This document shows, piece by piece, positions 56,471 through 64,000 of a stretch of 64,000 bases of DNA; within the stretch, counting starts at the first letter, position 1, and every line of letters starts with the position of its first letter. The position numbers were made by a program, and so were the translations under genes. The notes below the pieces were generated by a model, which saw only the letters and a program-made list of their open reading frames with translations, ran no database searches and was not told the DNA's origin. The stretch comes from Methanoregulaceae archaeon (GTDB lineage Archaea; Halobacteriota; Methanomicrobia; Methanomicrobiales; Methanospirillaceae). The stretch covers positions 124,001 through 188,000 of the forward strand of contig JACTVG010000003.1 in NCBI GenBank assembly GCA_015660965.1. The letters are read 5' to 3'.

Positions 56471-56623
56471 AGGTTATTGCACCGGCTAATATTTTTTAAA
56501 GCCCCTTTAAAAGGTTTGTGTGGATTTTAACGATTTGTCGCAAAATATTCTTTAAATTCGCTCACTCGCCGCGGTTTCATTAGTTTTGCCGAATGTAGCA
56601 GATCTTAAAATATTTTTAAAAAT

Positions 56624-59041
56624 TTACTGGTATTCTGGGGGTTGCACCTGTTTTGGTAATCCGCCCTTGAAATGCTGTTGAATCTTCGTGTAATAATCTC
56701 GTAAGTTATCGTTCATGGTGGGGTGAACTTTCTTTTGCGCTTCTTCAAAATGGCGCATAGTGATTGTGTTTGAGCCCTCTCGAAGAGCAAGCATTCCAGC
56801 TTCTCGACAGAGCGCTTCAAGATCTGAACCTACGAAACCCTCAGTATTTTGAGCTAATGTTGAAATGAAGGCCGTTCTTTTTTTATCATTAAGTACAATT
56901 GCTTTCTCATGCATCATCTCGACAATCCTTTGTCTTCGCATACCAAGGGTAAGACCAGCCCCTTTGTCAATCTTCGACTCAATGGTTGAACTGAGCTCAT
57001 CAACGGTAACCCTTCGATTTTTACCCCATTTTTCACTGAGCTCCCCCACCTCATCATCATTAAATCCTTCAGTTAGTCGAACGATTTCTTCAACTGTAGA
57101 TCCTTCAAGCGGCATGAACCTAGTATGAATGTCAATAATCTTTTTTCGATCATCGAAAGCAGGTTCTGCGATATAAACAAGTCGATCGAATCTACCCGCT
57201 CGCAAAAGTGCTGGGTCAACAATGTCTGGACGATTTGTAGCCCCCATTACGACAACATCCTTAAGCTCTAAAAGCCCATCCATCTCAGTCAGGATTTGGT
57301 TGAGCACATTATCGCTCACATGCGAATCACTGGATGTACCGCGTGCGGGTGCTAGTGCATCGATTTCATCAAAAAATATAATCGATGGGGCAACTTGTCG
57401 CGCTTTTTTGAATACTTCACGTACTGCCCGCTCGCTCTCACCTACCCATTTAGAGAGTAGCTGCGGTCCACGAATGGGAATAAAGTTCGCACCGCTCTCA
57501 CTTGCAACCGCTTTTGCAATCAACGTTTTTCCTGTACCCGGGGGACCATAAAGAAGAACTCCTTTTGGTGGTTCAATGCCAAGATCTTCGAACTTCTGTC
57601 GGTTCGTAAGTGGAAGTTCTATTGCCTCACGCACTTCGGTCTTTGCTACTTCCAGACCACCAACATCCTCCCATTTTACATGAGAGACCTCAAGCATAAC
57701 CTCACGCATAGCACTTGGACCCACATCCCGCTGTGCACTGCGGAAATCAGCGGCAAGAACTTTTAGAGTATCGAGTATTTCCTGCGGAATCTCTTTTGCA
57801 TCAAGATCGAGTGATGGTAAATATCGACGCAATGCACGAATTGCAGCTTCACGTGCAAGTGCGGCAAGATCGGCACCCACGAACCCATGTGTTTGTTGTG
57901 CGAGAGATTCTAAACTCACATCTTCGGCAAGGGGCATTCCGCGGGTATGGATTTTCAAAATCTCAATCCTATCAGGTTCCGCAGGTACACCGATCTCGAT
58001 TTCACGGTCAAATCTTCCAGGTCGACGTAGTGCTGCATCAATCGCATCGACCCGGTTGGTTGCACCAATTACAACAACCTGTCCACGCTCTTCAAGTCCA
58101 TCCATCATTGTGAGGAGTTGAGCGACAACCCTTCGTTCAACTTCCCCAGTTACTTCTTCGCGTCGTGGAGCTATCGAATCTAGCTCATCGATAAAAATAA
58201 TCGATGGAGCATTCTCTCGTGCCTCTTCAAATACCTCTCGTAATCTCTGTTCGCTCTCACCATAGTATTTTGAGATGACCTCAGGACCAGCGATTGGTAT
58301 GAAATGCGCTCCACTCTCACTTGCTACTGCTTTCGCAATTAGCGTTTTACCTGTACCAGGTGGACCAAAAAGTAGCACACCTTTTGGTGGTTCAATGCCA
58401 AGTTTCTGGAAGAGCTCTGGATGACGTAGTGGAAGCTCAATCGTTTCACGCAAGCGCTGCAGTTCATCTTTGAGACCCCCGATATCCTCATACGAAAAAC
58501 GTTTTACTCCTTCAAAACCTGCAGCGGGTTTATCAGAGAATTCGATTTTCGTATTTTTTGTAATGATAACAGCTTCTTCGGGTTCTATCTCAATTACCTT
58601 AAAGGCGACAATTTGCGGTTGAACGAAGGGGAGCCCCAGCATGATTGGTACTGAATCATTTTTTACCACCGGAAAATCGATTAAGCCATTTATTACGTGC
58701 GGGTTATTGGCAATTGGTATCTTTTTTGGGAGATCCTCTGGAGGGGCAAGGAGGACGCGTTTTGCCTCAATCTCATCGGATATTGTTGAAATTTTTACCA
58801 TATCCCCAATACTGACACCTGCGTTCATGCGAGTAAAATTATCAATTCTGATTTTACGTTGATTCCAATCCTCAACAAGCGCACGCCAGACTTTTGCAAC
58901 CGTGCGACGTTTACCCTCAATAACAACCAAATCACCGGGGGAGATCTTTAGGAGCAACATCGTCTCGGGATCGAGCCTTGCCTTCCCTCCCCCTTGATCT
59001 CCGGGATATGCAGAATCCACCCTGAGTTGCAATTCAGTCAT
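56624..59041 (-). CDS. vat: CDC48/VAT AAA+ ATPase
   Basis: This 805-residue hexameric unfoldase has an N-terminal substrate-binding domain (about residues 1-190), then two AAA+ modules each with GPPGTGKT (near 220 and 495) and Walker B acidic residues in [10 protein letters not shown] and [10 protein letters not shown]. The SRH arginines are present. A TATTTATAG-type box is 26 nt before ATG 59041, which is preferred over 59056. It unfolds proteins for the proteasome. Confidence 0.96.
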   Translation of the reverse strand: MTELQLRVDSAYPGDQGGGKARLDPETMLLLKISPGDLVVIEGKRRTVAKVWRALVEDWNQRKIRIDNFTRMNAGVSIGDMVKISTISDEIEAKRVLLAPPEDLPKKIPIANNPHVINGLIDFPVVKNDSVPIMLGLPFVQPQIVAFKVIEIEPEEAVIITKNTKIEFSDKPAAGFEGVKRFSYEDIGGLKDELQRLRETIELPLRHPELFQKLGIEPPKGVLLFGPPGTGKTLIAKAVASESGAHFIPIAGPEVISKYYGESEQRLREVFEEARENAPSIIFIDELDSIAPRREEVTGEVERRVVAQLLTMMDGLEERGQVVVIGATNRVDAIDAALRRPGRFDREIEIGVPAEPDRIEILKIHTRGMPLAEDVSLESLAQQTHGFVGADLAALAREAAIRALRRYLPSLDLDAKEIPQEILDTLKVLAADFRSAQRDVGPSAMREVMLEVSHVKWEDVGGLEVAKTEVREAIELPLTNRQKFEDLGIEPPKGVLLYGPPGTGKTLIAKAVASESGANFIPIRGPQLLSKWVGESERAVREVFKKARQVAPSIIFFDEIDALAPARGTSSDSHVSDNVLNQILTEMDGLLELKDVVVMGATNRPDIVDPALLRAGRFDRLVYIAEPAFDDRKKIIDIHTRFMPLEGSTVEEIVRLTEGFNDDEVGELSEKWGKNRRVTVDELSSTIESKIDKGAGLTLGMRRQRIVEMMHEKAIVLNDKKRTAFISTLAQNTEGFVGSDLEALCREAGMLALREGSNTITMRHFEEAQKKVHPTMNDNLRDYYTKIQQHFKGGLPKQVQPPEYQ

Positions 59042-59087
59042 TACCTTAAAGGTCATATATGGAGGGATTTATAGGTACTGTAACCGT

Positions 59088-60290
59088 ATGGAAGTTCTTG
59101 TCTTTGATCCATTTCATGGTGCAGCCGGGGATATGATTCTTGGCGCGCTACTAGATTGCGGAGCCGACCGCGATCTTGTCATAAAGGCGATGAAATCAGT
59201 AGCTGAAGAGCCAAAAATTAGAACCGTTACTAGGTGTGGGATAAAGGCATTAAAGGTGGAAACTCGCGCAAAATCCACTCATCGAACATTTAAAGAGGTT
59301 CTTGCACGATGTGACGATGCTGATGCACCCACAGAAGCACGATCAATGGCAAAAAGGGTCTTTTCACGGATTGGCGCTGCAGAAGAACGTGTACATGGGA
59401 CCCACCCACACTTTCACGAGATTGGAGCAGATGATGCAATCGCTGATGTAATAGGATCATGTACTGCAATAGTTTCACTAGGTATTGATGGTGTAGCAGT
59501 ACTGCCAATCATGCTTGGAAAGGGTTCCAGAAAAGGATCCCATGGGACATATCCAGTACCAGCACCGGCTACATTATACATTCTTGAAAATACCGGTATT
59601 GCTACTCAAGTGGGTAACGAAGATGGGGAATTCTGTACTCCTACTGGCGCTGCGTTACTTTCCGAATTTGTTACCGTTAAGGAACAGGAAATTGTGCCAT
59701 ATACAATACGATCTATGGGCTATGGTGCAGGAACACGTGATACTAAGAACACCCCCAATGTATTGCGAGCTTTGATTATTGAGACAGTATCTGCACCAAT
59801 GTTACAGGATATTGTTGACGTTCTTGAAACAAATGTGGACGATGTAAGTGGAGAGATAATCGCTCATACTATCTCACAACTCATGGATTCAGGTGCCCGA
59901 GATGTGAGTGCGATCCCTTCAATTATGAAAAAGGGACGCCCAGGGTATCTAATCCGAGTTATCTGTACTCAAGATAAAAGCATTGAACTTGCTGAACTTA
60001 TGGCACGCGAGTTAGGTACGCTAGGAATTCGATGCACCCCCACCATACACCGGTTCATTGCAGAACGAAAAGAGGAGGATGTTGATGTTGTTATCAATGG
60101 TAAGATGAAGACGATATCAATAAAGTGCGGTTTGATGGGAGGTAAGGTGTTCACTCTCAAACCAGAATTCGAACAAGTTCGTGCTTGGGCCGAAGAACTT
60201 GGTATTTCTTTGCGTGATGTTTTGCAAACGGTCACTGAAGTTGCATGGAAAGCGGTTAGGCAACGATATGAATCTTCCGATGAAAAGTGA
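59088..60290 (+). CDS. larC: LarC-type nickel-pincer cofactor protein
   Basis: The 400-residue product matches LarC (DUF111), which inserts nickel into the pincer cofactor of lactate racemase in bacteria; archaea carry it without an obvious racemase. FDPFHGAAGDMILGALLDCGAD, HFHEIGADDAIADVIG and GYGAGTRDTKNTPNVLR are characteristic. Its end overlaps radB by 23 bases. The exact substrate in this organism is unknown. Confidence 0.9.
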   Translation: MEVLVFDPFHGAAGDMILGALLDCGADRDLVIKAMKSVAEEPKIRTVTRCGIKALKVETRAKSTHRTFKEVLARCDDADAPTEARSMAKRVFSRIGAAEERVHGTHPHFHEIGADDAIADVIGSCTAIVSLGIDGVAVLPIMLGKGSRKGSHGTYPVPAPATLYILENTGIATQVGNEDGEFCTPTGAALLSEFVTVKEQEIVPYTIRSMGYGAGTRDTKNTPNVLRALIIETVSAPMLQDIVDVLETNVDDVSGEIIAHTISQLMDSGARDVSAIPSIMKKGRPGYLIRVICTQDKSIELAELMARELGTLGIRCTPTIHRFIAERKEEDVDVVINGKMKTISIKCGLMGGKVFTLKPEFEQVRAWAEELGISLRDVLQTVTEVAWKAVRQRYESSDEK

Positions 60291-60957
60291 CCGTGAGAGT
60301 TGTGGAAACGAGGCACTAGATGCGTTGCTTGGTGGCGGACTTGAGAAAAAAACAATTACACAGTTATTTGGTGAGCCTGCAAGCGGAAAAACCACACTAT
60401 GCCTCATTGCAGCAGTCACCTGCCTCCGTGCTGGTCAATTCGTCATCTGGATCGATTCAGATGGTTTCTCAGTGGAGCGTTTCAGGCAGGTAGCCGGTGA
60501 CGATGCAGAGACGCTCGCTGACAGACTTATTCTTTATGAACCTACAAACTTTGACGAACAGGGTGTAATGATTCTTGATGCGGACCGGATATTAAAGATT
60601 CAAAAAGTTGGACTGGTTGTGATGGACTCAGCAACTGCTCTTTATAGAACCGAACTAGAGAGGGGAAAAGATGCGATGCAAACACTTACTAGGCAGATTC
60701 TCGTCCTTCTTGGATATGCAAAAAGATACAATATACCAATTTTAATTACCAATCAGGTATACGTCGACACTACAACCAATACTTATGTTGGTCTTGGGGG
60801 CACTGCACTCGAGCATATTTCAAAGGCAATTGTTCGACTAGAAAAATGTGAAAGTATGGGAGAGAGGAGAGCATTTCTTGTCAAACACCGCTCCCGTCCT
60901 GAAGGGGCCATGTTCAATTTTGAGATGGCCAAAAACGGAATTAATGTCGTAATATAA
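60268..60957 (+). CDS. radB: DNA repair and recombination protein RadB
   Basis: A RadA paralogue that assists homologous recombination. The Walker A is GEPASGKTTLC near residues 35-46, and the Walker B is LVVMDSATALY. The protein is a short RecA core without the N-terminal HhH domain of RadA. Two ATGs (60268, 60280) can start it; both overlap larC. It probably shares the larC transcript. Confidence 0.93.
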   Translation: MNLPMKSDRESCGNEALDALLGGGLEKKTITQLFGEPASGKTTLCLIAAVTCLRAGQFVIWIDSDGFSVERFRQVAGDDAETLADRLILYEPTNFDEQGVMILDADRILKIQKVGLVVMDSATALYRTELERGKDAMQTLTRQILVLLGYAKRYNIPILITNQVYVDTTTNTYVGLGGTALEHISKAIVRLEKCESMGERRAFLVKHRSRPEGAMFNFEMAKNGINVVI

Positions 60958-60985
60958 AAAAGTTGATGTCAATAGGAAACATCTT

Positions 60986-60999
60986 ACTTTTTATATCTA
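60986..60999 (+). promoter_or_regulatory. Promoter of the HTH/PAS sensor gene
   Basis: A CTTTTTATATCTA box is centred about 30 nt before ATG 61024, after the radB stop. Confidence 0.4.
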
Positions 61000-61023
61000 T
61001 TTGTAGTAGATATTTTTCATACA

Positions 61024-63462
61024 ATGGCTCTCAAAAAAGAGATTGCTGCGAAAATTAAGGATTTACTTCAGCAGAACCCCAAAGGTTTGAGTATTAGCGA
61101 TATTGTACGTAAGATTGATATCAACCGAAATACCGCAGGACGATACTTAGAGAATTTAATGGTTTCTGGGCAAGTAGAAATGCGACATTTTGGTATGGCA
61201 AAAATTTACAGGGTTGCTCAACGCGTTCCTCTTTCCGCAATGCTCTCTATTTCATCAGAACTTATCATGCTGTTAGACAATAGCCTTCGCATAATCTATG
61301 CAAATGAGCCAATGCTAACTTTCCTTGAGACAACTCAAAAGGACATTTATGGAAAAAATATTGAGTTCACTTCATGCATCACTTTGTTTAATGATTCATA
61401 TAACCGGCTTATTAAGGGAATTAAAAATGGATTAAAAGGAGTGGAGTGGAAAGAGGAAATTACAAGCGAAAAAAAAGGTATTGTTTTTTCTTGCCATATT
61501 GCACCCACTGTTTTTGAAGAGGGGCAGCGTGGTGTATCTATACTCTTTGAGGATATAACTGAACATAAACGGGCGAACGAGAAAATAAAGGAAAGCGAGC
61601 AGCGGTTTCGTACTCTATTTGAAGGTGCAGCCGAAGGGATAATAGTTGCAGATACCGAAACTGAAAAATTTCTCTATGCTAATTCTACCATTTGCAAAAT
61701 GCTAGGGTATTCTGTGAGAGAACTCATTAAAATGGGTTTGAAAGATATTCATCCAAAAAGTGATTTGGAATATGTCCGCGGAGAATTCAAGGCTCTTCCA
61801 AATAGTGAAAAAAACGTTGCTGTAAACATCCCGTGTTTAAAAAAAGATAGAACGATCTTGTATGTGAACATCGTCACATCGAGTGTGTTATTAGACGGAA
61901 AGAATTGCATTGTCGGTTTCTTCACAGATGTGACAAAGCAAAAACGGGCAGAGGAGTCGTTACGCGACAGCGAGGAGCGGTACCGCAAACTTGTGGAGAT
62001 ATCTCCTGATCCTATTATCCTTCATCGTGATGAAAAGATTATTTTTATGAATCCCGCGGCATTGACCCTCATTGGCGCGTCAAATTTCGATGAAGTAATT
62101 GGGAAAAATATCCTTGATTTCATTCACCCAAATTTCCGCGATGCTGTTAAGATAAATATTCAAAATGATCTCACGGGCGAGATAACATCGACGATTGAAT
62201 TATCAATGATTCGGATCGATGGAAAGTCAGTGATAGTTGAAGGTAGAGGAATAAAGACACTCATCGATGGCGATTATGCAATACAGGTGGCATTAAGGGA
62301 CATCACCGAACGCAAGCGGGCAGAAGAAGCATTGCGGGAGAGCGAGGAGAAATATCGTAGTATTCTTGACAATACGCAGGACGCTTATTTTAGGGCAGAT
62401 CTGGAGGGGCGTATTACCATGGCGAATCCCTCGGCAGCCAGAATCTTCAGGTTCGACTCAGTCGATGAGATGATTGGCATCCCTGCCATGTCGCTGTACA
62501 GTATTCCTGAACATCGGCAGGAGATCCTCACCATTATAAAGGAGCAGGGGGGAATTAAGGATTTTATTTCTGAAGGTCTGCGCAAAGACGGCACCATCTT
62601 TTGGGTATCAATGAATGTGCAGTATACTTACGATACTCTGGGAACTGTAACTGGCACGGAAGGTTTCATCCGTGATATTACGGATCGCAAGCGGGCAGAA
62701 GAAACATTGCGGGAGAGCGAGGAGAAATATCGATCCTTGGTCGAACGGGCAAATGATGGTATATGTATAATACAGGATGGGATTATAAAATTTTGTAACC
62801 GTCAGATTATAGAATTCTGGGGGGGTTCAATCAAAGAGGTTCTGGGAAGAAATATTACCGATTTTGTTCATCCTGCTGGTCTTTCCAAAATAATCGACCG
62901 TTACAACCGGAGAATGGCCGGTGAATCCCCCCCATCAATTTACGAGACGATACTCAAGCGTAAAGATGGAGGCAGATTCTTTGCTGAGGTTAATGCAGGT
63001 GTCGTTTCGTATGATGGACGACTCGGGGATCTCATTATTGTTCGTGACATTAACGAGCGGAAGCGTATCGAAGAGGCATTACGGGACAGTGAGGCGACAG
63101 CACAAGCACTTATTAATGCACCAACGGATTCGATTCTGTTATTGAATTCAAAAGGTGAGATTCTAGCATTGAATGAAACCGCTGCTTTGCGATTTGGAAG
63201 ACCCAAGGATGAATTGATCGGTGTCCTCGCAGACCATCTCCTGCCAGAAGAGATTGCAAGAGAGAGACGATTGATTATCAGTCAATTGTTGGAGGGAAAA
63301 TCGGTAGTCCGCTTTGAGGATAAACGTGATGGTGTATGGTTTGACACGGTCGCGTATCCAATAATTTCGAAAGACGGAGAAATAAATAAAATTGCAATCG
63401 TTTCACGAGAAATCACGGATCTCAAACAAAAAGAAGAGGAATTACGTAAAAGCAAACGATGA
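61024..63462 (+). CDS. Winged-helix protein with six PAS domains
   Basis: Residues 1-65 form a winged helix (LSISDIVRKIDINRNTAGRYLENL). Six PAS/PAC units follow at about 72-182, 190-312, 318-438, 440-562, 565-686 and 690-806, joined by repeated RAEE-LRESEEKYR-type linkers. No histidine-kinase or ATPase domain is present before the TGATAA double stop at 63460-63465. It is a DNA-binding sensor, or a truncated kinase, since homologous sequence continues in frame after the stops. A 47-nt direct repeat lies between PAS units. Confidence 0.82.
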   Translation: MALKKEIAAKIKDLLQQNPKGLSISDIVRKIDINRNTAGRYLENLMVSGQVEMRHFGMAKIYRVAQRVPLSAMLSISSELIMLLDNSLRIIYANEPMLTFLETTQKDIYGKNIEFTSCITLFNDSYNRLIKGIKNGLKGVEWKEEITSEKKGIVFSCHIAPTVFEEGQRGVSILFEDITEHKRANEKIKESEQRFRTLFEGAAEGIIVADTETEKFLYANSTICKMLGYSVRELIKMGLKDIHPKSDLEYVRGEFKALPNSEKNVAVNIPCLKKDRTILYVNIVTSSVLLDGKNCIVGFFTDVTKQKRAEESLRDSEERYRKLVEISPDPIILHRDEKIIFMNPAALTLIGASNFDEVIGKNILDFIHPNFRDAVKINIQNDLTGEITSTIELSMIRIDGKSVIVEGRGIKTLIDGDYAIQVALRDITERKRAEEALRESEEKYRSILDNTQDAYFRADLEGRITMANPSAARIFRFDSVDEMIGIPAMSLYSIPEHRQEILTIIKEQGGIKDFISEGLRKDGTIFWVSMNVQYTYDTLGTVTGTEGFIRDITDRKRAEETLRESEEKYRSLVERANDGICIIQDGIIKFCNRQIIEFWGGSIKEVLGRNITDFVHPAGLSKIIDRYNRRMAGESPPSIYETILKRKDGGRFFAEVNAGVVSYDGRLGDLIIVRDINERKRIEEALRDSEATAQALINAPTDSILLLNSKGEILALNETAALRFGRPKDELIGVLADHLLPEEIARERRLIISQLLEGKSVVRFEDKRDGVWFDTVAYPIISKDGEINKIAIVSREITDLKQKEEELRKSKR
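62311..62357 (+). repeat. Direct repeat unit 1 in PAS linkers
   Basis: Matches 62686-62732 at 46 of 47 bases. It encodes the linker between PAS domains and could recombine, deleting one PAS unit. Confidence 0.8.
62686..62732 (+). repeat. Direct repeat unit 2 in PAS linkers
   Basis: Second copy of the 47-nt linker repeat, differing by a single G-to-A change. Confidence 0.8.
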
Positions 63463-63792
63463 TAACGTGCCCTTGCTGAAACATCTCACGATTTAATTTT
63501 TATGATAGATCGGCATGACCATGTAGTTTATGTAAATAGTTACGCCGCTACAGCATTTGGTTAAGCTGTAGACCAGATTATTGGTCAGCCACGTTCAACA
63601 CTTTTTTTTGATGTAGATATCATTTCGGCAATTACAAGAATTGCGTGAAGTCTTAGAATCTGGTAAACCATTCCGAAGTAAAGGGGCTTGGGTGGTTTCC
63701 GGAAAAAACCAATGGTTTGACCATTTTTTGATGCCAATTATGGAAGATAACAAAACCGTGACTGCTGGATTCACAAGAATGGAAGTATTGTG
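63463..63792 (+). pseudogene. Decayed continuation of the PAS sensor
   Basis: After the stop the same frame still reads RALAETSHDLIFMIDRHD, then VYVNSYAATAFG, a clear PAS domain. It is interrupted by TAA at 63463 and another about 35 codons later. A frameshift near 63630 returns to coding-like QLQELREVLESGKPFRSKG and WVVSGKNQWFDHFLMPIM, ending at 63792. At least three mutations therefore separate this seventh PAS from the sensor; no kinase domain follows. Confidence 0.7.
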
Positions 63793-63836
63793 ATTCTTGA
63801 GAGCCATGTTATTCCACTTTATAAAATAAATGCGTA

Positions 63837-64000
63837 TTAAAAGATTATTGCACCAGAAAAAACAGTTACTGCCGGTCCTTCCATTTTTGTTCCATCTGTA
63901 AGGTTTATTACAAGAGGTCCCCCTTGTGTATCAACATTAATAATTGTCCCCATGATTCCTAATTTATGGACTATTGCGGCAGCTGCGGTTGCACCTGTGC
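63837..64000 (-). CDS. dapF: Diaminopimelate epimerase, C-terminal part
   Basis: The minus-strand frame entering from the right edge reads TGATAAAAIVHKLGI, then GGPLVINLTDG and MEGPAVTVFSGAIIF before a stop at 63837-63839. This is the C-terminal end of DapF, which interconverts LL- and meso-diaminopimelate for lysine synthesis. The catalytic cysteine would be just outside the window. The start is not visible. Confidence 0.85.
   Translation of the reverse strand, partial: TGATAAAAIVHKLGIMGTIINVDTQGGPLVINLTDGTKMEGPAVTVFSGAIIF

Noticed and set aside
62311-62732. CRISPR-like repeats
   Set aside because: There are only two copies, both in coding sequence for PAS linkers; no array is present anywhere in the window.

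Overview
The window is chromosomal DNA of a methanogenic euryarchaeon. It carries archaeal replication genes (DP2 polymerase, RPA, RadB), a thermosome, CDC48/VAT, TiaS, deoxyhypusine synthase, archaeal isoprenoid genes, CofD for coenzyme F420 and an A-type ATP synthase. The HTH/PAS sensor style and overall gene content fit Methanomicrobiales best. That order is an inference; I did no database search. Many genes have a TATA-like box about 25 nt before the start codon and no leader, as is usual in this group.

Layout. 1-4.0 kb: a partial zinc-ribbon gene, a histidine-kinase remnant, the thermosome gene with a perfect inverted repeat in its promoter, and a small AT-rich islet (Mrr N-domain fragment, zinc ribbon, membrane protein) bounded by imperfect 51-nt inverted repeats. 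4.0-11.4 kb: housekeeping genes (HTH regulator, tiaS, dys, pyrF, a stand-alone glycyl-radical protein, cbiZ, DUF1858, RPA and its partner). 11.6-19.1 kb: riboflavin genes ribK-ribB, then isoprenoid genes (regulator, HMG-CoA synthase, thiolase, DUF35, and hmgA next to trm5), and rimI. 19.3-25.4 kb: DUF1015, hisG, and a six-gene operon, five of whose products look like prepilins. 25.4-30.2 kb: aIF1A with an apparent frameshift, tRNA-Leu(CAA), and the DP2 polymerase with a 165-residue mini-intein.

30.3-43.85 kb is a block that looks richer in G+C than its surroundings. It holds two HEAT-repeat genes, a complete nine-gene A-type ATPase operon (H-I-K-E-C-F-A-B-D, minus strand), an ArsB/NhaD-type transporter with an apparent frameshift, and two pairs of small paralogous proteins that I do not recognise. 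One pair, sharing GRCRERI and GVTS-x-LKK-x-x-GL, flanks the ATPase operon, one copy at its head and one beyond its tail. This is the strongest candidate here for an undescribed ATPase-associated component.

43.9-64 kb: ubiX, a UbiD-type decarboxylase and aconitase X (the archaeal phosphomevalonate branch), lipoproteins, an HD phosphohydrolase sharing a promoter with cofD, another HEAT protein, aspS-metE, a KaiC-like protein without a usable Walker A, CDC48/VAT, larC, radB, an HTH/six-PAS sensor with a decayed tail, and the end of dapF.

How the genes work together: isoprenoid synthesis is spread over two clusters (acetyl-CoA to mevalonate at 13-18.7 kb; phosphomevalonate dehydration and decarboxylation at 43.9-46.9 kb). 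Cofactor genes (riboflavin, F420, cobamide salvage) and DNA maintenance genes are interspersed as short operons. Several sensor kinases and conserved genes are broken. The single-base cases may be real mutations or sequence errors.
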